Shown: positions 9,286-17,217 of the stretch, one piece after another
Layout of the letters: each line of letters begins with the position of its first letter
How positions within the stretch are numbered: position 1 is the stretch's first letter
DNA from: Butyrivibrio sp.
GTDB lineage: Bacteria > Bacillota > Clostridia > Lachnospirales > Lachnospiraceae
DNA: 64,000 bases
NCBI GenBank assembly: GCA_023664865.1
Contig: JAMPEU010000005.1
Location: forward strand, 62,001 to 126,000
Reading direction: 5' to 3'
The notes under the pieces: generated by a model
Seen by the model: only the letters and a program-made list of their open reading frames with translations
What the model was told of the DNA's origin: nothing
Databases searched by the model: none
Translations under genes and position numbers: made by a program

Positions 9286-12144
9286 TCACTCCTCGCAAAG
9301 ACTTTTCCATTGCTTAAATACTTCATCTATTACATCATAGATTTTACCAGATGAATCTAATTCACAAGAACTATATAAATTTTTTAACGGCTGTATAGTC
9401 CAATCATCGTTATCAAAGCACAGATTTAAATACTTCTCAATTTCATTGCATATTGAGGCATATCTGGGTGCCGAATATAATTTCAGAATCTCATTTACCT
9501 GATTTATCATTCCGTCAACGTTTTTATACTCGAAACCTTGTTCTTTTCTCAATTCTGCCTTCGCTTTTACCTTCTCTGCTATCTCAGGAGTAATTTTCCC
9601 TTCTATTTTAAACATTACATTTAAATCCGCCCCTAACCTTAAAATATTCGCGATTGTCAACGGCAATGCACGGTCTATATCCCACATTTCATATATAAAT
9701 GCCAATAAAAAATCTTCAAGTTTCATATCTATGCATGAAATAGCTCCACAATCTGCAAAGCTTTCTATCATAGAATTAATAATAGAATCTCTTATTTCAT
9801 TGAAAGGATACTCGCATATGTATTCTTCATCATCTTGGTGGAGTGATATATCGTTAAACATGGAATCTAAATAACACTCAATAAATTTTTCTAATTTCGT
9901 ATCATGCATGTCCGGGTTGGAATCCAAAAACACATAATTTTGTTTAAACGTTATATATGATCTAGACGCAAATTTAAGTTTTTCTGCCTTTTCAAAGTCA
10001 TGGACATCTACAGACAATTCTTTATATCGTTTTTCAAAATATTTGCAAATTGCATTAATCACTTCTTTATCCAAGTCATATAAGATCTTATAAATTTGTC
10101 GCTGCAGACACTCATCTGTATTTGGGAACATTCTTAAAATCCCAATCATACTATTTGCGCTAAGTATGCCTTGCTGTATTATCTCAGAATAAAAAACCTC
10201 GCTGTCTTTAGATTGGGCATATTTTAAAAATTCATCATGCGTTGCTATAGCTTCTGCAATTTCTTCAACCGCTTTCTCCTTCAGCTTATTAAATTCATCT
10301 GACAAATATTCTGAAAAAGCTATTTGTTCATCCTTAGAAAGAATTTGAATTACTTTTTCCAACTCTTCCTTTCTCTCATCGCTAAATTCTGTTTCGACAA
10401 TATCCCATGCTATTGCATAAGACAGGGCTGCAATCAAATGGGAGTAGCGTTCTCTTCTTCGGCGTTCGCCTATAAAATGCATGCATTCATGAAGCAGCCT
10501 GAATAATGTACCTTGTATATCGTACAAACTCATTTCCGGTATTTCAATAAATATAAGCTTATTTATCGAATCCGTGGGATTCCCAAAAGAGAATAAATCT
10601 ATTGATTTAGTTTTATCACATCCTCCGCTTGTTACAATAAATGTAAAACTGTCTGACACTTTAAATTTCATTGTTATCTTTTCTAAAATGGCTGTATAAG
10701 CAAATATTAGTTTCGTCGCAGAACCTATTGAAGGGTGCGTCAATGTATTGCCTTCAATAAAAGGGCGGTCTGAACGCAGCAGGTCTGCAATAAGGATGCC
10801 AATATTATCCTTAAATATATTCAACGCATCTACAGCTTCCTGCTTTTGGCGCTTTGCATAATAAGGATCAGATGTTTCATCCTGAATATAAAAATCCATA
10901 CTCTTAAACAAACATATAAACGCATTGCCCAAAACATGTACTACATCAAAACTATGTCCGGCATGGGCAATATTTAAAAAATTTTTCATAATCTGCTGCA
11001 TGGCTTTAGAACTACGTATCGGCATACAATTTTGCATTATAAAATTATCATATGATTCAATAAATTTCTCAAAGTCGCCTTCATATGATTCTAAATCTCT
11101 TCTTTCTTCGCTGATTTGCAATGGAGCGTCATATGCACATCCTTTTACGCGAACAGATGTCCTGACGCTTGCTATATAGTGTTTAAAAAATTCAGTTCCG
11201 GGGTTCAAAATATGCCCGCCCGCATGTAGTAGTAAATATGATTGAAGATGACTCCCCGAAAGCACCAAGCAATCAGAATTGCCAAATGTTACATAAAAGC
11301 GTTCTTCTATTTCTTCCAAAAAGTTTTTTAACTCATTTGCATGCTGCGCAGCACTTTCTTCTTGGATCTCCTTTTTCAAATTTTCTTTTAAGGCATGAAA
11401 AAAATAGTTTGGAGCTATGCCTTCTCTTAAATTGATTCGAATTGTTACTTTTACGTCCTCGTCAAAACAGCCATCTATGAAATCAGAAAAATAAACTTTA
11501 TCTAATCCACAAATGGAATAGCAATTAGAGACAATATTATTCCCTTGCTTAGAACTTACGCCTCTTAGCGCCTCTATGACATTAGAGGCTTTCTTTAAAC
11601 TATCAGTCATGCACAGAATTACAAAATCAGAATATCCAATAGATGGGAAAACAGCGCAATGCAATTCCTGTAAATTGGCTTTTGTTCCCATTTTTTCTTT
11701 AATCGCATCCATGATGCCCTTCTGAAGAGATATTAAGTCCTTATTTTCTCTTACATATTTTTCAGAAAGGTTTACAACAGACATCGTAATATAATGAAAC
11801 CGCTTTCTTGTTTCCAATTCACATTTGTCAAAATCATCTTGCGGCAATTTTCCCGCTTTTTCCCAAAAAGAATAATTAAATCCTTCTTTACTAAGTTCAT
11901 CTCGATTAGGAGGCATTATTGCCCGTATTGTATATTGGTCGATAAATGGGAGATTCAAACTAATCTGAAGATTTCTATTATGTAATCCACGTGGCCTAAA
12001 GTCGTACCACTTATCCACGACATTAATATCTAAGCCATCATAATAACCAAGCATTTGATATTGATAGTCTTGAGTGTCGTCTATGTTAATCGACTGCATT
12101 CTCTTCTTTAGTGTAAATAATATGCCTTGAAAATTTTTGTCCAT
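9286..12144 (-). CDS. Large partner of SIR2 protein with HExxH zincin-like motif
   Basis: A 952-aa soluble protein. The start at 12144 has AAGGA 8 bp upstream; an earlier in-frame ATG has no RBS. The N-terminal third has alternating strand-rich segments (FHYITMSVVNLSEKYV, SDFVILCMTDSL) of no family I know. Residues 552-556 read HECMH, an HExxH zinc-peptidase signature, in the helix LFRLLHECMHFIGERRRRER. The preceding EIPEMSLYDIQ and following acidic helices could supply a third ligand. The C-terminal 350 residues are helical and acidic. It is the first gene of a two-gene operon with the SIR2 gene. A protease that senses or activates, or a non-enzymatic sensor keeping the motif by chance, are both possible. 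Confidence 0.7.
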   Translation of the reverse strand: MDKNFQGILFTLKKRMQSINIDDTQDYQYQMLGYYDGLDINVVDKWYDFRPRGLHNRNLQISLNLPFIDQYTIRAIMPPNRDELSKEGFNYSFWEKAGKLPQDDFDKCELETRKRFHYITMSVVNLSEKYVRENKDLISLQKGIMDAIKEKMGTKANLQELHCAVFPSIGYSDFVILCMTDSLKKASNVIEALRGVSSKQGNNIVSNCYSICGLDKVYFSDFIDGCFDEDVKVTIRINLREGIAPNYFFHALKENLKKEIQEESAAQHANELKNFLEEIEERFYVTFGNSDCLVLSGSHLQSYLLLHAGGHILNPGTEFFKHYIASVRTSVRVKGCAYDAPLQISEERRDLESYEGDFEKFIESYDNFIMQNCMPIRSSKAMQQIMKNFLNIAHAGHSFDVVHVLGNAFICLFKSMDFYIQDETSDPYYAKRQKQEAVDALNIFKDNIGILIADLLRSDRPFIEGNTLTHPSIGSATKLIFAYTAILEKITMKFKVSDSFTFIVTSGGCDKTKSIDLFSFGNPTDSINKLIFIEIPEMSLYDIQGTLFRLLHECMHFIGERRRRERYSHLIAALSYAIAWDIVETEFSDERKEELEKVIQILSKDEQIAFSEYLSDEFNKLKEKAVEEIAEAIATHDEFLKYAQSKDSEVFYSEIIQQGILSANSMIGILRMFPNTDECLQRQIYKILYDLDKEVINAICKYFEKRYKELSVDVHDFEKAEKLKFASRSYITFKQNYVFLDSNPDMHDTKLEKFIECYLDSMFNDISLHQDDEEYICEYPFNEIRDSIINSMIESFADCGAISCIDMKLEDFLLAFIYEMWDIDRALPLTIANILRLGADLNVMFKIEGKITPEIAEKVKAKAELRKEQGFEYKNVDGMINQVNEILKLYSAPRYASICNEIEKYLNLCFDNDDWTIQPLKNLYSSCELDSSGKIYDVIDEVFKQWKSLCEE

Positions 12145-12182
12145 TGTGATTTTCCTTTTGCTTAATGTTTTTAAAATTAGTA

Positions 12183-12221
12183 GAAGGCATTCAAACATTA
12201 ATAATAATGCTGAATGCCTTC
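12183..12221 (-). promoter_or_regulatory. Hairpin just upstream of the SIR2 operon
   Basis: The arms GAAGGCATTC and GAATGCCTTC form a perfect 10-bp stem with an AT-rich loop, about 40 bp before the start of the 952-aa gene. There is no clear U-run on the minus strand. It could be an operator, a 5' UTR stem, or a terminator for plus-strand transcription, as TCTTTATCCTCTTTT follows on the plus side. Confidence 0.4.
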
Positions 12222-12624
12222 TCTTTATCCTCTTTTCCTACACTCAAAAAAATTAGCATAATTGTGTGTAGTGTCCTTGTAGTGTCGCCTGTTCGAGGAC
12301 TCCCTCAATCCCTCTTCGGGCGAGTGAAGGCTTCTGCTCTTGCCAGCCTTCGATATTGCGACACGATGTTGCCGCTCTGCCTGTGCCATTATCATTAAAC
12401 CCCTCCGATTCTCCCTATTGACATATAAGCAAGCTGCCTTTAATTAATTTTAATAAAGCAGTTCCTAGATACCTGCTGTATATTATATGCAGATTCCCTT
12501 AATATTTTACTATTGGAAGTCTTATTAGTCAATAGGTTGTCCTATATTTTCAGAATGCCCATATTTGCTTTTAACATGAGCATATATATCGACTTGGCTG
12601 CCATTCGCTATTTAATTACATTAT
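12222..12624. other. Intergenic region with a possible structured element (12282-12364)
   Basis: About 400 bp with no ORF of note. Positions 12282-12364 are GC-richer than their surroundings. They are closed by GTGTCGC/GCGACAC and enclose two further potential stems (GAAGGCT/AGCCTTC and ACTC/GAGT around CCC-TCTTC-GGG), a three-way-junction shape. It could be a small RNA, a leader, or a relic of a repeat. It matches no RNA family I can name, and the T-arm-like GTTCGA does not sit in a tRNA cloverleaf. The remainder (12420-12624) is AT-rich without further signals. Confidence 0.3.
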
Positions 12625-14052
12625 TCAGTTTACCGCGGACATCATTCCTGCCAAATCTTCCCGCAAATCACGTCTGCCGCCTGAAAGCGCAACCGCCTTT
12701 TTCATCTTATCAATTCCGCCCTGTTTATCTCCCAGTTTGTAAAGCGCAATCGCATATCCGCTCAAAGCATCCGCATTGCCTTCGTTCAGTTCCAATGCTT
12801 TCTCATTGTCTGCCCTACAGCATTCATAGTTACCGCACATATATTCCGCATAGGCTTTAACAACATACGCTTTTTCATTATCCGGCTCAAGCTCTGTGAC
12901 GCGGTTTAAAATTATTGCAGCTTCTTGATAAATTCCCAGCCTAATAAGACCTTCAGCCTTTTCAAGCAGTCCTTCGGCATCTGCTATTTCCTGCTGCTTT
13001 TTCTTCATCTTTTTCAATTTCAGGTTGTATGCGCAGTATTGATTTTCGGAGTTTATGCTGCCATTCATGGTAAGCCGTGTATTGGGGCATCCGCCCAGGC
13101 ATTTGCTGCCATAGACGCAGTTCTTGCAATCCCCGCCCAAGTCCTCTTTTTTGAAGTTCCTGCGCCATGCAAAAGCATCGTCATTTTCCCAAATATCCTT
13201 AAGCGAACTCTCCCGTATGGACTTCTTTTCAATAAATTCGTCCTCACGGATAGATGTGCAGCCGAGGATTCTACCGTCATGCAAGATTCCAAAGCCCCTG
13301 ATTCCTGCATTGCAGCCATCCCACAAAGATATCATATCCGTTTCATAAGATATTCTTTTGATTTCCAATTCCTTTTGGGTATAATAACCTATGCAATCCG
13401 CCGGATATATCTTTATCCTGCCCTCTTTCGCCGTCTCATAGCAGAAATCTATAATATCCGTAATCCTTTCAGGTGCAAGGAGCCAGTCCGGCTTTTCCTT
13501 CAGATTCCCCATCGGAAGGCCTATCTGCACCTGCCAGGTCTTTACACCCATGCCGATTAGTTCTTCCTTTAGCTCGCCAAGAATATCTATGTTCTTATTT
13601 GTGATGGTTGTAACGGCTCCGCTTTTAATGCCAAGCTCATCCATATATTGAAAGCACTTCTTTGCATTGTCAAAGGCTCCTTTTCTGCGAATCTCATCGT
13701 GGATTTCCTTTGTTCCGTCAATGCTGACTGCAAGTGTTGCAATCCCGCTTTCTTTTAACCTTTCTGCCATAGTCCTGTCAAGCAGCAGCCCATTGGTAAT
13801 CATGTTCACGGCAACGCCTTGCGTGGACAGCCTTTTTACAAGCTTAGTAATATCTTTTCTGGTAAGCGGTTCGCCTCCGGATAATGTAATCCATCTAAGC
13901 CCTAATCCTGCAATCTGGTCGCATAAATCCAATGCTTCTTCCGTAGTCAGTTCACCCTCCAAGGGTTCTGCGCAGGAAGAACCACAGTGTCCGCACCTCA
14001 TATTACAGCCCATAGTTACTTCCCATACACAAGTAATCGGCTGATATCTCAT
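12625..14052 (-). CDS. Radical SAM/SPASM RiPP maturase with C-terminal TPR
   Basis: A 475-aa enzyme; the ATG at 14052 is chosen because GGAGG lies directly upstream and the rSAM motif follows at once. Cys16, Cys20 and Cys23 (CNMRCGHC) bind the SAM [4Fe-4S] cluster, with the glycine motif SGGEPL further on. The middle carries a SPASM-type auxiliary cluster region: DGCNAGIRGFGILHDGRILGC, then CKNCVYGSKCLGGCP, then YCAYN. After a short coiled linker, residues about 385-470 form TPR-like repeats (LIRLGIYQEAAIILNRVTEL ... NYECCRADNEKALELN). SPASM enzymes commonly install thioether or C-C crosslinks in peptides. The gene lies 23 bp behind a repeat-bearing Cys-rich precursor, so it very likely modifies that. 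The TPR could grip the long precursor. Confidence 0.85.
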   Translation of the reverse strand: MRYQPITCVWEVTMGCNMRCGHCGSSCAEPLEGELTTEEALDLCDQIAGLGLRWITLSGGEPLTRKDITKLVKRLSTQGVAVNMITNGLLLDRTMAERLKESGIATLAVSIDGTKEIHDEIRRKGAFDNAKKCFQYMDELGIKSGAVTTITNKNIDILGELKEELIGMGVKTWQVQIGLPMGNLKEKPDWLLAPERITDIIDFCYETAKEGRIKIYPADCIGYYTQKELEIKRISYETDMISLWDGCNAGIRGFGILHDGRILGCTSIREDEFIEKKSIRESSLKDIWENDDAFAWRRNFKKEDLGGDCKNCVYGSKCLGGCPNTRLTMNGSINSENQYCAYNLKLKKMKKKQQEIADAEGLLEKAEGLIRLGIYQEAAIILNRVTELEPDNEKAYVVKAYAEYMCGNYECCRADNEKALELNEGNADALSGYAIALYKLGDKQGGIDKMKKAVALSGGRRDLREDLAGMMSAVN

Positions 14053-14075
14053 AAGTTTCCTCCTTTTAAACACCT

Positions 14076-14816
14076 TTAAAACGGAGCTGCATACATGCGC
14101 ATCCCATTTGCACTGTCCATGCACGGATAACCATACTTAAACGCTACATCATTGGCTCCGCATGGATAACCATACTTAAACGCCGCATCATTGGCTCCAC
14201 ATGGATAGCCATACTTAAGCGTCGCATCATTGACTCCGCATGGATAGCCATACTTAAACGCCGCATCATTGGCTCCACATGGATAGCCGTATTTAAACGC
14301 CGCATCATTGACCCCACATGGATAGCCATACTTAACCTGTGTATTGCATGGATAGCCATATTTAACATTTACGAAATTTTTTAAGGGATCATTCAATGTA
14401 ACTCCATATGCTACAAGCAACGGGTTAAAAAGGGATGGGTCATACGGCAAACCATAGTCCTGACAGGAATTCACCGCATTCTCACTATATGAAGCAAATT
14501 CTTCAGAGTCGCTCTTAATAATCTTTACATTCGCCGTAAAAGTATCTCCGCCCACCTCATTCACGTCTGACCATTTATTAAGTGTAAATAGAATATCTAC
14601 CTCTGTTTCTTTCTCAGCCGTAGATAACGCTCCGAAATAAAATCTCTGCAGCGATGTGGAAACATATCCGCCACCAACAGGAATGTTTTCAGCTCCCATA
14701 ACAATAATTTGCGAGGGGAGCTTTGAAATGCACCAGCCATAATTTGTAGAACCTAAGTTTGATAAAAGCTCTACAACGAAAACTTTTCCGTCTAATACAT
14801 CATACTCTTTCTGCAT
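14076..14816 (-). CDS. Putative RiPP precursor: chagasin-like domain plus seven KYGYPC repeats
   Basis: A 246-aa protein; the ATG at 14816 has AGGAGAG about 9 bp upstream. Residues about 5-105 resemble the chagasin (inhibitor family I42) fold: FVVELLSNLGSTNYGW in place of the usual NPTTGYxW loop, then PVGGGYVSTSLQRFYFGALS, then LFTLNKW. Residues 106-150 are a linker. Residues 152-234 hold seven KYGYPC units at 152, 162, 175, 188, 201, 214 and 227, mostly at a 13-residue spacing. Five are followed by CGxND, so they carry a CX3D pattern like the Cys-to-Asp thioether sites of the ranthipeptide freyrasin. The tail is MDSANGMRMYAAPF. There is no signal peptide or transporter nearby. I infer that the N-terminal domain is the leader/recognition part and the repeats are the modified core. 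Confidence 0.75.
   Translation of the reverse strand: MQKEYDVLDGKVFVVELLSNLGSTNYGWCISKLPSQIIVMGAENIPVGGGYVSTSLQRFYFGALSTAEKETEVDILFTLNKWSDVNEVGGDTFTANVKIIKSDSEEFASYSENAVNSCQDYGLPYDPSLFNPLLVAYGVTLNDPLKNFVNVKYGYPCNTQVKYGYPCGVNDAAFKYGYPCGANDAAFKYGYPCGVNDATLKYGYPCGANDAAFKYGYPCGANDVAFKYGYPCMDSANGMRMYAAPF
14115..14363 (-). repeat. Tandem 39-bp repeats coding KYGYPCGxNDAAF
   Basis: Seven copies of the KYGYPC codon block, of which units two to six keep an almost exact 39-bp period. The few differences (GVN/GAN, AAF/ATL/VAF) are scattered point changes. Unequal crossing-over could easily change copy number. Confidence 0.9.
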
Positions 14817-15035
14817 AATTAACCTCTCTCCTTTCAAAATATATTTTAGGTCATGTATTAATTAATACACAATAACCGGTTAAATTATATTAAATTTTAC
14901 ATTAAAAATCTATCGTGTTTCTCGGTAGTTTACTGCAATTTTTCCTGTTTATTCAACATTTTTTGCTACATTTATCAGAACGTTTACCTTGATTTCTTGG
15001 CGGTCAAACGTAATATTTTCTACATTTTAATAAAC
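14817..15035 (-). promoter_or_regulatory. Promoter region of the RiPP operon with two palindromes
   Basis: This intergenic stretch is very AT-rich and gene-free. Two perfect palindromes sit 35-65 bp before the precursor start: TGTATTAATTAATACA at 14854-14869 and TAACCGGTTA at 14873-14882. A TATAAT-like box (about 14885-14890 on the minus strand) abuts the second. This looks like a repressor-operator arrangement, but the -35 box is poor and no regulator gene is adjacent. Confidence 0.45.
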
Positions 15036-15078
15036 AAAAGCAGCATCTGCTCTTTTCCATAAGAGTAAATGCCGCTTT
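15036..15078 (-). terminator. Rho-independent terminator after the secreted protein gene
   Basis: AAAGCgGCATttaCTCTT pairs with AAGAGcagaTGCtGCTTT around a short loop, then TTTTGTTTATT follows on the minus strand. It separates the secreted-protein transcript from the RiPP operon. Confidence 0.7.
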
Positions 15079-15132
15079 ACTTTCAGTTATTCTTCAAGTA
15101 TAAATAAGTGCTATGCTTTATATGCCGGACAT

Positions 15133-16167
15133 TCAGTCCGCCCTAATCATTGCTCCTGTTCCTTCAATAATGTCTTCGTCCCCTTCCGCCGTTTGATATG
15201 TGTAAACTACAGAAAGTTTAACCCCTCCTGACAATCTCTCCCACTCTGCGTTCGGATTCATAGCTCCACTGAATGTATACGCGCTTACTCCTTTTCCGTC
15301 CGGTGAAAGCTCTACTATCTCATTATCCTCATTATAAACAGCTCCGGCAAGTTTGAACGCAATACTGTTAAGCCCTTCATGCAGCGGTACTGACTGCTCT
15401 TTTGCCGCGGTCATTTCCACCTTCCGTAAATCTTCTCCTGTAACCTCACTATCAGCAGGTTCACCGTCTATTAATATCTGCTCTTCATCCGCAGGAACAA
15501 CCTCAAGATATATTGCATAAACATCCTCTTCTGCATCGGCAGCTTCCTCCGCCGAATCAACAAATACTAATTTTCCTTCATTACGATCTTCTACAGTCAG
15601 CGAAACTTTCACTATCTGATCCGTAGAACTCTTATTTACAATGCCATATGTGCCAGATATAACCTGTTCCGTCGATATGGTGTTGTTTCCTACTTTGATT
15701 GACAGCCCATACGGATTCAATGCTAAAGTATATGCCGTCGGCACCACAACATTAATTATCTCAGGTATGTCCTGTCCTTCGCCTATTTTTGTAACTTCAC
15801 CAAGCTCAGCTCCTACATCATTACCTGAAACGCTTGCTGAAACGTCATTGCCCGAAACCGTATCTGCTTCATTATTTATCTTCTCATCTGCTTTTTCATC
15901 ATCTTCTACATTACTGTTTTCTTCATTATCGCTCTTTTCGGCATCAGTATCGTTTTCAATCCCCACCACATCTTCAGAGTCTTTTCCGCTATTTGTATCC
16001 ACACTCTTATCATCCGTATTTTCACTTTCCGATACGTTATGTAAACCGCTATCATTTTCTTCCGCAAATACGGATATCGAAATGTTGGCAGCCAACATGC
16101 ACAACACGATTGATACTGCTATATTTTTTATAAGAAATGATTTTCTGTTTCTTATTCGTTTACGCAT
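15133..16167 (-). CDS. Secreted acidic protein of unknown function
   Basis: A 344-aa protein beginning MRKRIRNRKS followed by a hydrophobic core (IAVSIVLCMLAANISISVFA), a standard signal peptide cleaved near residue 35. Residues 36-120 are a low-complexity Glu/Asp/Asn/Ser linker with VSGNDV duplicated at about 105-117. The remaining 220 residues look beta-rich (YTLALNPYGLSIKVGN, QIVKVSLTVEDRNEGKL, GGVKLSVVYTYQTAEG) and may be an Ig-like or adhesin-type domain. No sortase motif or membrane anchor closes the protein, so it is probably released or bound non-covalently. GGAGG precedes the start. It has its own terminator, so it is not clearly part of the RiPP operon. Confidence 0.65.
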   Translation of the reverse strand: MRKRIRNRKSFLIKNIAVSIVLCMLAANISISVFAEENDSGLHNVSESENTDDKSVDTNSGKDSEDVVGIENDTDAEKSDNEENSNVEDDEKADEKINNEADTVSGNDVSASVSGNDVGAELGEVTKIGEGQDIPEIINVVVPTAYTLALNPYGLSIKVGNNTISTEQVISGTYGIVNKSSTDQIVKVSLTVEDRNEGKLVFVDSAEEAADAEEDVYAIYLEVVPADEEQILIDGEPADSEVTGEDLRKVEMTAAKEQSVPLHEGLNSIAFKLAGAVYNEDNEIVELSPDGKGVSAYTFSGAMNPNAEWERLSGGVKLSVVYTYQTAEGDEDIIEGTGAMIRAD

Positions 16168-16337
16168 ACTGCACCTCCACTCTTGATGGTTATGCTAAAA
16201 TCCTATCATACTTTACCATAAAATTCAATTCTTTCTAAAATAATTAAGGTTCATCTTCATAAATTATGCAAGTCTCTATTCCATCATATTTATCGGCATC
16301 TTTTCTTAATTCATTAACTTGGCTTAATATGAAAATC

Positions 16338-16380
16338 AAAAACACCGAGTGCAATAAATCCCTTATTGTCCCCGGTGTTC
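16338..16380 (-). terminator. Terminator of the gap-pgk-tpiA cluster
   Basis: The arms AACACCG and CGGTGTT flank a 25-nt internal segment with further pairing, and a T-run follows on the minus strand, 20 bp beyond the tpiA stop. Confidence 0.75.
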
Positions 16381-16402
16381 TTAATTTTATACATATTGCT
16401 GT

Positions 16403-17152
16403 TTATTTATAACACACAATCTTGCCAAAGTCCGCCTTGAGTGATGCGCCGCCGACAAGTCCGCCATCAATGTCAGGCTGTGAGAACAACTCGTTTGCAT
16501 TTCCGGCATTCACTGAACCGCCGTACTGGATGCGTACCGCTTCTGCTGTCGCTGCATCATAAATCTCTGCGATGCAGTCACGGATTCCCTTACATACCTC
16601 TTCCGCCTGCTCTGTGGTAGCAGTCTTGCCCGTGCCGATAGCCCAGATAGGCTCATAAGCGATTACCATGCCCGCTGCCTGAGATGCGCTCACGCCCTGT
16701 AAATCAGATTTAATCTGTAATCTAATCCAATCCATTGTTACGCCCATCTCTCTTTGCTCCAAAGACTCTCCGCAGCAGAGTATAGGGGTAAGCCCTGCCT
16801 CAAACGCTTTCTTTACTTTTTTATTTAAGAGCGCGTCGTCCTCTTTGAAGTAGTCGCGTCTCTCGGAATGTCCGATGATAACATACTTAACGCCCGCATC
16901 TTTAAGCATTGCGGCAGAAATCTCGCCCGTATATGCTCCTTTTTCTTCAAAGTACATATTTTCGGCTCCAACTTCCACATTTGTGCCTTTTACCGCCTCT
17001 ACGACCGGAACGATATCAATTGCCGGCACGCAGTATACTACGTCCACATCATCGGATTTTACCAAATCTTTTAATTCATCGCACAAAGCAACTGCCTGAC
17101 TCGGAGTCATATTCATCTTCCAGTTGCCGGCTACAATTTTCTTTCTTGCCAT
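16403..17152 (-). CDS. tpiA: Triosephosphate isomerase
   Basis: A 249-aa cytosolic TIM barrel, the normal family length, that interconverts DHAP and glyceraldehyde 3-phosphate in glycolysis. GNWKMN at residues 10-15 supplies the catalytic Lys, IIGHSERR the electrophilic His95-equivalent, and [13 protein letters not shown] the catalytic Glu plus the flexible loop. YGGSVNAGN and GGLVGGASL bind phosphate. It lies 65 bp behind pgk and is the last gene of the gap-pgk-tpiA glycolytic cluster, ending at a hairpin terminator. Confidence 0.97.
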   Translation of the reverse strand: MARKKIVAGNWKMNMTPSQAVALCDELKDLVKSDDVDVVYCVPAIDIVPVVEAVKGTNVEVGAENMYFEEKGAYTGEISAAMLKDAGVKYVIIGHSERRDYFKEDDALLNKKVKKAFEAGLTPILCCGESLEQREMGVTMDWIRLQIKSDLQGVSASQAAGMVIAYEPIWAIGTGKTATTEQAEEVCKGIRDCIAEIYDAATAEAVRIQYGGSVNAGNANELFSQPDIDGGLVGGASLKADFGKIVCYK

Positions 17153-17217
17153 TTTCCCATTCTCCGTTTCCTAATTACTATTCTATCTTGGAAGAATGGC
17201 TCAATAAGAGCCGTTCT

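Noticed and set aside
12282..12364. tRNA candidate on account of GTTCGA
   Set aside because: No acceptor stem, D-arm or anticodon arm in the right places.
12925..13560. Plus-strand 211-codon open frame
   Set aside because: Antisense shadow of the radical SAM gene with no SD; the minus strand codes CxxxCxxC and SPASM motifs.
14144..14368. Minus-strand frame of repeated MAIH units
   Set aside because: Out-of-frame reading of the KYGYPC repeats; no RBS.
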